Below, piece after piece: positions 1-4,678 of a stretch of 7,813 nt of DNA. Below the pieces are notes generated by a model, which saw only the letters and a program-made list of their open reading frames with translations, did no database searches and had not been told where the DNA came from. The stretch comes from Clostridiales bacterium (GTDB lineage Bacteria > Bacillota > Clostridia > Oscillospirales > JAAYXM01). Position 1 is the first letter of the stretch, and the number at the start of each line of letters is the position of its first letter. Both the position numbers and the translations under genes were made by a program. The stretch is from contig JAAYXM010000233.1 of the NCBI GenBank assembly GCA_012515925.1, forward strand, positions 1 through 7,813, read 5' to 3'.

Positions 1-125
1 CGTTTGTTCTGCGTCTGCCGGGCTATTACGTGTTTCTGACGGTAGTACTCGAGGAGGTCGTAAAAACAATAATATCCTTAATGCGCATCGCGTCCCGACG
101 CTGGATAAAAAACCTGACGAGATAG
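1..125 (+). CDS. C-terminal end of a probable MATE-family efflux transporter (5' end outside window)
   Basis: Reading from base 3 gives 40 codons ending in TAG at 123-125. The peptide begins FVLRLPGYYVFLTVVLEEVV and ends in SRRWIKNLTR. A hydrophobic stretch of about 18 residues is followed by an amphipathic basic tail. The pattern RLP-x-Y-x-VFL-x-V-LEE-x-VK, then about ten residues, then an arginine- and tryptophan-rich WIKNL end, resembles the last membrane segment and cytoplasmic tail of Bacillota MATE (MatE) proton- or sodium-coupled multidrug exporters; this is recognition from memory of the family. If so, the protein sits in the cytoplasmic membrane and exports cationic compounds. The gene converges on the minus-strand DUF975 gene, and a shared hairpin lies 50 bases after its stop. 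Only the tail is visible, so another polytopic membrane protein is possible. A minus-strand ORF over the same bases looks like a shadow. Confidence 0.55.
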   Translation, partial: FVLRLPGYYVFLTVVLEEVVKTIISLMRIASRRWIKNLTR

Positions 126-175
126 CTTATAACCTTTTGTAATACCATATAAATTAATCGGCCATTAGAAACAAG

Positions 176-213
176 CAGACGGGAGATTCGAGTATAATCG
201 TTTCTCCCGTCTG
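176..213. terminator. Bidirectional hairpin terminator between convergent genes
   Basis: CAGACGGGAGA (176-186) and TCTCCCGTCTG (203-213) form a perfect 11-bp stem. The 16-base loop contains a further CGA/TCG pairing (189-191 with 198-200). It lies 50 bases after the plus-strand MATE-like stop and 24 bases after the minus-strand DUF975 stop. On the minus strand the stem is followed by CTTGTTTCTAAT; on the plus strand by TTAATATCAATTGTTATT. Both tails are U-rich but interrupted, so termination in both directions is inferred from position and stem strength rather than from an ideal U-tract. Confidence 0.7.
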
Positions 214-236
214 TTAATATCAATTGTTATTCCTTG

Positions 237-1139
237 TTACAGCGCGCTTTGTGTTTCGCGGGCGGGTTCTGTTACAGTACCGCCGCGCAAGAGCCCGGTA
301 AAAAACGCGGTCGCGGTCATATAAAACGGCTTGTATATAAACACGATGGGGTTCGCTAAAAAAGACATGAGCTCCCATACGAAAAAGCTTATGCGGTAAG
401 CCGCACAGCGCAAGAGCTTGCCGCGCGTGAGTCTGACCGATTCGCGAATCGCGGCGGAAGCTCCCGCCTCAATGTTCTCCGAAAAAATATATCCCGCGCA
501 GATGTAGGCGCCGGTTTTAATATAATAAAGAACAAGCGCGAGTAAAAAAGCGGGTATGCTCAAGGAAAACAGCTCGGCCGAACCAAAATATATCGCGGCC
601 GCCGCAAGTCCGGCGGGCACAGCGCAGGCTACGGCAAACCAGAGTATATACCTTATCCCGAGCAAAACATTAAAGCCAACACATAATGAAATCGCGCGCA
701 GATTGATATAGTCCGAAAGCGCGACAAGCACCTTGGGTTTCTTCCCGCGGGACACCTGCCCGAAAAACCTGTAAAGCCCGATGCTTATCGGTGAACCGAG
801 AAGCAGCAGGAGCAAAACCGTAATTATTAACAGCAATATCTGGTTTGTCGTCGGCGCGGCGGGAAACATCACGCTCCAGAGATTAATAAGCATTTCCTTA
901 AACGCGGAAACCAGGAGTTTATACTCGGTTTGCATAAGCTTTGTATAATAGCTGTCGAGCACCTGCGAGAACGCTATTATTTTCTTTTCGGTAATAAACG
1001 GCATGAAGTTTAAGCCGAGAAGCTGCGCGATATATACGAGCATTACCAGAAACGCGGAGGAAACCCAGTTTTTTCTAAGGGTTTTCCATGCCAGCGCTTT
1101 TATTTTCATTCGTTCGATTCGTTCGAGTGAGAAGTTCAT
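237..1139 (-). CDS. DUF975-family integral membrane protein
   Basis: A 300-residue polytopic membrane protein of unknown function. Hydrophobic segments lie at about residues 26-45, 101-125 (with a run of seven leucines), 150-180, 190-215 and 250-270. DUF975-like features are an N-terminal basic helix with A-W-K-x-L-x-x-N-W; a G-x-x-x-F turn after the second membrane segment (residues 121-126); a conserved-looking A-x-x-x-S-x-x-L-x-x-G-K helix (229-241); then S-F-F-V-W-E (251-256) and P-F-Y with a following F-F (271-280). The start at 1139 is preceded by AAAGG with a 7-base spacer; the in-frame ATG ten codons later has no such site. It begins 19 bases after the VanW gene, so the two are probably cotranscribed. 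DUF975 proteins have no established biochemical role; a membrane or envelope function is inferred from its partner. The short polar C-terminal tail is unremarkable. Confidence 0.8.
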   Translation of the reverse strand: MNFSLERIERMKIKALAWKTLRKNWVSSAFLVMLVYIAQLLGLNFMPFITEKKIIAFSQVLDSYYTKLMQTEYKLLVSAFKEMLINLWSVMFPAAPTTNQILLLIITVLLLLLLGSPISIGLYRFFGQVSRGKKPKVLVALSDYINLRAISLCVGFNVLLGIRYILWFAVACAVPAGLAAAAIYFGSAELFSLSIPAFLLALVLYYIKTGAYICAGYIFSENIEAGASAAIRESVRLTRGKLLRCAAYRISFFVWELMSFLANPIVFIYKPFYMTATAFFTGLLRGGTVTEPARETQSAL

Positions 1140-1158
1140 AGTATAACCTTTCTAATAT

Positions 1159-2991
1159 CTACTGCGGTGCGTCCGGCTCCGAGGGCGTGGGTTCCTGCCC
1201 GGCCGTACCGGTATCACCGCTTCCGGGTTGTTCGTTATTCTCCTGATTACCGGATTCGGGCGCGGTTTCGCTTCCCGCCGGCTCGGAAGGAGCTTCGGGT
1301 GTCGCGGGCTCCGCGGGTCCCACAGGCTCGGACGGCGCCGGGGGTTCGGGGGGCTGTTCCGGCTGTTTGGGCGGCTCGGGTTGTTTTTCCTCGGGCTGCG
1401 CCGCGGAACCGGGGCCGACGTGAATTATCTGAACCAGCGGCTTGTATGACGATTTGTTTTCGTACACACGGCGTATAAGCTTGCCGTTCGCGTCATATAC
1501 AAGCCGGTACAGCTCAAGCGTAATGCCCTCCTGACCTTTCTGGTAAACGTTGCGCACGCCGGGATTTAAACTGCTCATTACAACGGTTTTTTCCGAAAAC
1601 GGCGTGGTTTTAAGTATTTTCGTTTCAAACTTGACCGTCTTTTTCTCGGTAAGCGTTCCTTTAATTGTTATCCTGATATAATTGTCTTTGGAAGACGCGA
1701 CTATCTTAATCGGATATTTGCTCGTGTTGACGAATTTAAAATCGATTGAGCCGTATACGACCGTCGCGTCCTGTCCTTTTGGGGCGTAATCCACGTAAAA
1801 GGCGTGGTTTGTGCGGCTTGTGATTTTCATATCCGAGCGCAGCGCCGCCATGTATATAGTGGACGATACCTGACAGATACCGCCGCCCAGTCCGTCGACT
1901 ATTTCGCCCGCGGCGAAAATCTGCGCCTCCTTGAACCCGCGCTCCCTTGTCCTGGGTCCTACTGTCTTATTATAGGAAAATTCCTCGCCCGGGTTCAGCA
2001 CGGCACCGTTTACGAGCTTCGCGGCAAGCCGCACGTTCGACGTCCTCTCGACTTTTTTCGGGCTGAAGTACGTTGTAACGTCGGCGAGCGTGTCCTTAAA
2101 CAGCGAGGCTTGGAGCACGTCCGTCGTAACCTTCGGAAAAGTCAGCTTTACGGGAATGTTTAAAACCTCGTCGGGCGAGCGTTCAAGCGCGATTCTCGCG
2201 GCCTCGACATCGAAATCCACGCCCACGACGTGCGGCGTAATCTTATGCTCGCCGTTTACCTGTTCAAGCATCGCGTCTCTGCTTTCCGTGTGCACCGCGT
2301 TATAAACCTCGTCTATATCGAGCGGCTTAGCCTCTATCATATCGCGTGAAACCGAAAGGTGAGCATAGTCTTCGTTGTTGAACTTATCGACTATCGTATT
2401 ATACAGTTTGTCCTTATCGAGGATAAACCCGTTTTTAGCGGGATAGAGAATCAGCTTTGAACCTTCAAGCGTATAGCTTGCGTCAACCTGTTTCTCGTCA
2501 TATTCGGAAAGCTTTTCAATTGTCTTATAGACCGCGTCGCGGTTAATCCTTATCGCGGCCGGAACGTCAAAACGCGAAAAAAGGCTTTTTAACACGTCCG
2601 CCGCGCGGTGCGGCACGGAACCGACGCGCCCGCGTAAAAACGCGGCGTTTGCCGCGGCCTCCGCTTCAATTCCAACATCAAGCTCCTTGGCGGAAACCGC
2701 TATTTCGCCGCAATCCGTAAGCGTAACGGTAAACTCCGCGTTATCGAAGCGGCGCTGGCTCTCGCGTGAGAGCATATCCACCGCTTTATCAAATGTCGCG
2801 CCGGAGAGCTTAACCCCCGCGGCATAGGTGTTCGGGAAAACCTTTTTATACGTAAACGCGTAAACGGAAAAAGCTATTACTATAACAAGTATCGCAATAA
2901 CTATTCCTATGACAACAGTCATTCGGGGATCAAGCGGGAATATATTTCCTTTTTGTTTTAACAGTGACCTGCCCTGTTGTGTGTAATTCAT
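1159..2991 (-). CDS. VanW-domain cell-surface protein with PG-binding-like, G5-like and Pro/Glu-rich regions
   Basis: A 610-residue protein from the ATG at 2991. One membrane segment (about residues 23-46) after a short basic N-terminus makes it a signal-anchored extracytoplasmic protein. About 60-290 resembles the PG_binding_4 region usual in this family. About 305-440 is the VanW domain, with N-x-G-x-x-F-S-Y-N, GPRT-x-x-x-G and the hallmark GGGICQVSST (Cys near residue 373). About 444-525 looks like a G5 domain, which binds glycan or peptidoglycan. The last 80 or so residues are Pro/Glu/Ser-rich with no LPXTG-type sorting signal. VanW proteins accompany vancomycin-resistance clusters but are also common core envelope proteins; their reaction is unproven and nothing here implies resistance. 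An in-frame ATG at 3021 would add ten residues but has no ribosome binding site and sits almost at the predicted transcript start; the 2991 ATG has AGGTGG just upstream, though only 3 bases away. It probably forms an operon with the DUF975 gene. Confidence 0.88.
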   Translation of the reverse strand: MNYTQQGRSLLKQKGNIFPLDPRMTVVIGIVIAILVIVIAFSVYAFTYKKVFPNTYAAGVKLSGATFDKAVDMLSRESQRRFDNAEFTVTLTDCGEIAVSAKELDVGIEAEAAANAAFLRGRVGSVPHRAADVLKSLFSRFDVPAAIRINRDAVYKTIEKLSEYDEKQVDASYTLEGSKLILYPAKNGFILDKDKLYNTIVDKFNNEDYAHLSVSRDMIEAKPLDIDEVYNAVHTESRDAMLEQVNGEHKITPHVVGVDFDVEAARIALERSPDEVLNIPVKLTFPKVTTDVLQASLFKDTLADVTTYFSPKKVERTSNVRLAAKLVNGAVLNPGEEFSYNKTVGPRTRERGFKEAQIFAAGEIVDGLGGGICQVSSTIYMAALRSDMKITSRTNHAFYVDYAPKGQDATVVYGSIDFKFVNTSKYPIKIVASSKDNYIRITIKGTLTEKKTVKFETKILKTTPFSEKTVVMSSLNPGVRNVYQKGQEGITLELYRLVYDANGKLIRRVYENKSSYKPLVQIIHVGPGSAAQPEEKQPEPPKQPEQPPEPPAPSEPVGPAEPATPEAPSEPAGSETAPESGNQENNEQPGSGDTGTAGQEPTPSEPDAPQ

Positions 2992-3030
2992 ATTCCACCT
3001 GCTTTTATGAAGAATCTTCATTTATATCTA

Positions 3031-3059
3031 AGTATATATTTTAAAAAGCAGAAAAGCAA
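3031..3059 (-). promoter_or_regulatory. Candidate promoter of the VanW-DUF975 operon
   Basis: On the minus strand TTGCTT (3059-3054) is followed after exactly 17 bases by TATACT (3036-3031), which matches the -10 consensus at five of six positions. The -35 matches only in TTG. Transcription would begin near 3024, only a few bases before the ATG at 3021. This favours translation from 2991, which would then have a leader of about 33 bases containing AGGTGG. Confidence 0.5.
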
Positions 3060-3064
3060 TTACA

Positions 3065-3090
3065 GTTTTGTTACTTTTTATTAACAAAAC
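3065..3090. repeat. Perfect 9-bp inverted repeat upstream of the vanW promoter
   Basis: GTTTTGTTA (3065-3073) and TAACAAAAC (3082-3090) are perfect inverted copies separated by 8 bases. The repeat lies just upstream of the minus-strand -35 box, at about -41 to -66. This would suit an activator or response-regulator site or an AT-rich upstream element. The flanks are AT-rich, so chance is possible. It is not followed by a T-run in the minus direction that would suggest a terminator. Confidence 0.4.
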
Positions 3091-3120
3091 AACGAAAAAC
3101 GGTTTTTTTAGCGGGCAGTA

Positions 3121-3221
3121 GGTAACCACGGGGGTAACCACGGGGACGGTTCTTGCGGTTGACGTTCACCCCCAACTATGCACGATAGTCGGGGGTGAAT
3201 AATATGCCAAAACAAGCACGT
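3121..3221 (+). mobile_element. Probable RAYT/REP-type (IS200-like) insertion remnant
   Basis: In order, this stretch shows the 12-bp unit GGTAACCACGGG twice in direct tandem (3121-3132 and 3133-3144), the motif GGGGACGGTTCTTG (3142-3155), a 15-bp stem-loop (3165-3199) and an ATG (3204) reading MPKQAR. From memory, the CACGGGGACGGTTCT motif commonly flanks REP-associated tyrosine transposase genes of Clostridia, and those transposases usually start MP(R/K)QAR. The catalytic part (HUH motif and Tyr) is absent: the frame continues as unrelated residues and stops at 3290. I infer a decayed copy, or a small non-autonomous element made from the 5' end of such a gene. The boundaries are uncertain: the left edge could lie a few bases earlier and the right edge anywhere from 3221 to about 3250. 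Confidence 0.5.
3165..3199. repeat. 15-bp stem-loop of the REP-like element
   Basis: TTCACCCCCAACTAT (3165-3179) pairs with ATAGTCGGGGGTGAA (3185-3199) around the five-base loop GCACG. One position (3174 with 3190) is A opposite C on the plus strand, which becomes a G-U wobble in a minus-strand RNA. There is no T-run on either side, so it is not a good terminator. A foldable hairpin beside a conserved motif fits the subterminal structures recognised by single-strand IS200/RAYT transposases. Confidence 0.6.
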
Positions 3222-3290
3222 TGCCCCCTTACTTTCGCAGCGGCTCGCGGCTTTTTGAGAAAATTTGAAAAATTCCAAAAAAACTCTTGA
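3204..3290 (+). pseudogene. 28-codon frame starting MPKQAR; possible RAYT transposase start fragment
   Basis: The ATG at 3204 opens a 28-codon frame ending in TGA at 3288-3290. Only the first six residues, MPKQAR, resemble the start of REP-associated tyrosine transposases; the rest is basic and phenylalanine-rich and runs into the A-tract promoter region of the S10 operon, its stop overlapping the TTGACA box. The GGGGGTGA of the hairpin arm lies about 5 bases before the ATG and could act as a ribosome binding site in an intact element. I do not think this encodes a functional peptide. It could also be a chance frame. Confidence 0.3.
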
Positions 3291-3315
3291 CAGGTACAAG
3301 GTTTTGTTATATTCT
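3256..3315 (+). promoter_or_regulatory. Main S10 operon promoter with A-tract upstream element
   Basis: A perfect -35 box TTGACA lies at 3287-3292. Two overlapping -10 candidates follow: TATATT (3308-3313, spacer 15, preceded by TGT as in extended -10 promoters) and TATTCT (3310-3315, spacer 17). Bases 3256-3285 are A-rich in phased runs, typical of UP elements of strongly expressed ribosomal genes. Transcription would start near 3320, about a dozen bases before the first helix of the leader, which supports the assignment. Confidence 0.8.
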
Positions 3316-3331
3316 ATTAAGGCGCTTTTAT

Positions 3332-3397
3332 GGGCGTACTATGCGATGAAACAGGAGATTGCTGAATCCTTTCAGGTAACTTCTGTGGAGTATGTCC
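3332..3397 (+). promoter_or_regulatory. Three-tier structured RNA in the rpsJ leader (putative ribosomal protein leader)
   Basis: Three nested helices can form. P1 pairs GGGCGUACU (3332-3340) with AGUAUGUCC (3389-3397): nine consecutive pairs, two of them G-U. P2 pairs ACAGGAG (3351-3357) with CUUCUGU (3380-3386): seven pairs, one G-U. P3 is CUGAA (3362-3366) and UUCAG (3371-3375) around UCCU. The joint between P1 and P2 is strongly lopsided (10 bases against 2), a shape often seen in protein-binding RNA; that between P2 and P3 is four against four. It lies directly after the predicted transcript start and upstream of a terminator. Autogenous control of the S10 operon by L4 through its leader is established in E. 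coli; whether L4 or another protein binds here is unknown. Confidence 0.6.
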
Positions 3398-3429
3398 GAA
3401 AATCGGGCGGCTGGAATGACTGTGCGTGT

Positions 3430-3455
3430 AATTGAAAACATTAGTGTTTGCAATT
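3430..3455 (+). promoter_or_regulatory. Second leader hairpin between the structured element and the terminator
   Basis: AAUUGAAAACA (3430-3440) pairs with UGUUUGCAAUU (3445-3455) around UUAG, giving ten pairs with one A-G mismatch at 3435/3450. The stem is AU-rich and lies between the three-tier element and the terminator. It could help present the terminator or act as an RNA polymerase pause site; this role is inferred from position alone. Confidence 0.45.
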
Positions 3456-3470
3456 TATTTGCAGTATTGG

Positions 3471-3509
3471 CCGGATAAACAATTGCCCGAACGGGCAAAT
3501 CCGGTTTTT
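3471..3509 (+). terminator. Intrinsic terminator (putative attenuator) in the rpsJ leader
   Basis: An outer stem CCGGAT (3471-3476)/ATCCGG (3499-3504) and an inner stem TTGCCC (3483-3488)/GGGCAA (3493-3498) with loop GAAC stack continuously on the 3' side; the 5' side carries a six-base bulge AAACAA. TTTTT follows at 3505-3509. This is a good factor-independent terminator on the plus strand, about 150 bases after the promoter and 85 before rpsJ, with no gene in between for it to end. UCGGGC at 3403-3408 can pair with GCCCGA at 3485-3490 (extendable by two G-U pairs), which would break the inner stem and serve as an antiterminator. Confidence 0.75.
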
Positions 3510-3594
3510 ATAATGCCAAAGCGTGACACGCGCGGCCGGGTTGTGCAGGATTTCCGCCGTACGCAAAAAACATGCGTTTAAGGAGGAATTTACT

Positions 3595-3912
3595 ATGGCA
3601 GCAGTAGCAAAAGAAAAAATCAGGATTCGGCTTAAGGCTTACGACCACCAGTTAATCGATCAGGCGGCCGAGCGTATCGTCGAAACCGCTAAGCGCAACG
3701 GTTCGGCGGTTTCCGGGCCGATTCCGCTTCCCACCTCGAAAGAGGTAATCACAATTCTTCGCGCGGTGCATAAGTACAAGGACAGCAGAGAGCAGTTCGA
3801 GCGCCGCACGCACAAGCGTTTAATCGATATCTTAAAGCCTTCCAACGACACGGTTAAGGCCCTTATGGCCCTTGATCTCCCGGCGGGCGTCGAGATAGAG
3901 ATAAAGCTGTAA
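3595..3912 (+). CDS. rpsJ: 30S ribosomal protein S10 (NusE)
   Basis: A 105-residue S10, normal length for the family. S10 sits in the head of the small subunit and, as NusE, joins NusB in rRNA antitermination and links transcription to translation. Visible family signatures are KIRIRLKAYDHQLIDQ (residues 8-23), the loop GPIPLPTSKEV (41-51) that reaches into the subunit, EQFERRTHKRLIDI (67-80), and the end LPAGVEIEIKL. The start at 3595 is fixed by AGGAGG (3581-3586) with an 8-base spacer; the frame is open further upstream, but those codons lie in the leader and match nothing in S10. It is the first gene of the operon and follows the long structured leader. Confidence 0.98.
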   Translation: MAAVAKEKIRIRLKAYDHQLIDQAAERIVETAKRNGSAVSGPIPLPTSKEVITILRAVHKYKDSREQFERRTHKRLIDILKPSNDTVKALMALDLPAGVEIEIKL

Positions 3913-3927
3913 AGCCGCGTTTCTTCC

Positions 3928-3986
3928 GCCTGCCGGATTAACCGGGCAAGGCTCGGGAAGAACGGGTCAAGTTGGCAAACGCCAAC
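3928..3986 (+). promoter_or_regulatory. Two tandem hairpins in the rpsJ-rplC gap
   Basis: The first is an imperfect stem, 3928-3936 with 3942-3952, holding GCCTGCCGG against CCGGGCAAGGC with two bulged bases and loop ATTAA. The second is a perfect 6-bp stem, GTTGGC (3971-3976)/GCCAAC (3981-3986), with loop AAAC. Neither is followed by a T-run, so complete termination is unlikely. This 98-base gap is the largest in the operon part seen; processing, mRNA stabilisation or control of rplC translation are possible roles. Confidence 0.45.
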
Positions 3987-4010
3987 CAATAACCTGAAGG
4001 AGGAACATAC

Positions 4011-4646
4011 ATGCAAAAAGCAATAATCGGCAAAAAGGTCGGTATGACCCAGATTTTTGACGAGTCCGGGAAAGTAATACCCGTTACGGTCATTGAGGCG
4101 GGTCCGTGCACGGTGGTTTTGAAAAAGAGCGCCGAGCGTGACGGATACACCGCGGTGCAAATGGGTTTTTCGGATATTTCGGAGAAAAAGATTACAAAGC
4201 CCAGGGCAGGGCATTTCAAAAAGGCGGACGTCGCTCCCAAAAGAGTTCTTAAGGAATTCAAGCTTGACAATCCCGAGGAAATAAATGTCGGCGACGTTAT
4301 TAAAGCGGATGTGTTCGCGGAAGGCGACCGCGTGGACGTTACCGGAATCAGCAAGGGCAAAGGTACCGCGGGTACGGTCAAGAGATACGGTAATCACATG
4401 CAGAGACATACACACGGCGTAGGCCCCGTTCACAGAAGCGCGGGTTCCATGGGCGCGAATTCCGACCCGTCCCGCGTTTTCCCGGGTAAAAAGCTTCCGG
4501 GGCGCATGGGCGCGGAGCAGGTGACCGTCTTAAACCTCGACGTTGTCAAGGTTGACGCGGAGCATAACATACTCGCCGTGCGCGGCGCGATTCCGGGACC
4601 CAAGGGCGGCTATGTGTTCATACGCAATTCGGTTAAGAACATATAG
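4011..4646 (+). CDS. rplC: 50S ribosomal protein L3
   Basis: A 211-residue L3, usual length. L3 is an early assembly protein of the large subunit; its long loop reaches close to the peptidyl transferase centre. The sequence starts with IIGKKVGMTQIFDESGKVIP (residues 5-24) and carries the loop region G-N-H-M-Q-R-H-T-H-G (127-136), HRSAGSMGANSDPSRVFPGK (141-160), GRMGAEQVTVLNLDVVKVD (164-182) and GAIPGPKGG (192-200). The Gln residues of the E. coli loop, one of which is methylated by PrmB, are not present in the SMGANSDP segment, as I recall for other Bacillota. AAGGAGG (3997-4003) precedes the ATG with a 7-base spacer. The gene follows rpsJ after a gap with two hairpins and is 32 bases from rplD. 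Confidence 0.98.
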   Translation: MQKAIIGKKVGMTQIFDESGKVIPVTVIEAGPCTVVLKKSAERDGYTAVQMGFSDISEKKITKPRAGHFKKADVAPKRVLKEFKLDNPEEINVGDVIKADVFAEGDRVDVTGISKGKGTAGTVKRYGNHMQRHTHGVGPVHRSAGSMGANSDPSRVFPGKKLPGRMGAEQVTVLNLDVVKVDAEHNILAVRGAIPGPKGGYVFIRNSVKNI

Positions 4647-4678
4647 TCCGATAAAGTAGCGAAAGGAGATTAAAGCTT

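Noticed and set aside
26..223. Minus-strand 65-codon frame at the left edge
   Set aside because: It runs through the hairpin terminator and opposite the MATE-like C-terminus and shows no family resemblance.
1167..1478. Plus-strand frames rich in Arg, Pro and Gly opposite the VanW tail
   Set aside because: They are mirror images of the Pro/Glu-rich low-complexity tail of the VanW protein, whose domains make the minus strand the coding one.
1159..2991. VanW annotation as evidence of a vancomycin-resistance cluster
   Set aside because: No vanR/S, ligase, vanH or vanX genes are present; VanW-domain proteins are widespread in ordinary Clostridia.
3095..3109. AAAAA-CGG-TTTTTTT as a terminator
   Set aside because: The stem is only A-T pairs with a three-base loop, so it would not be stable, and it follows no gene on the plus strand.
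3108..3299. Minus-strand 63-codon frame across the insertion remnant and S10 promoter
   Set aside because: It includes the tandem repeat and promoter elements; the repeated PWLP peptide is only the translation of the 12-bp duplication.
3330..3365. An 11-codon frame (ATG 3330) with AAGG 7 bases upstream
   Set aside because: AAGG would be at the very first bases of the predicted transcript, and the frame lies in helix P1; probably chance.
3346..3435. A 29-codon frame in the rpsJ leader (starts MKQEIAESF, ends TGA at 3433-3435) as a possible leader peptide
   Set aside because: No ribosome binding site precedes the ATG and the bases are accounted for by three nested helices. A conservation check of codon versus pairing changes would settle it.
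3660..4433. Long open minus-strand frame (257 codons) across rpsJ and rplC
   Set aside because: It is antisense to two certain ribosomal genes, starts without a ribosome binding site, crosses the intergenic gap and resembles no family; it follows from the codon bias of the true genes.
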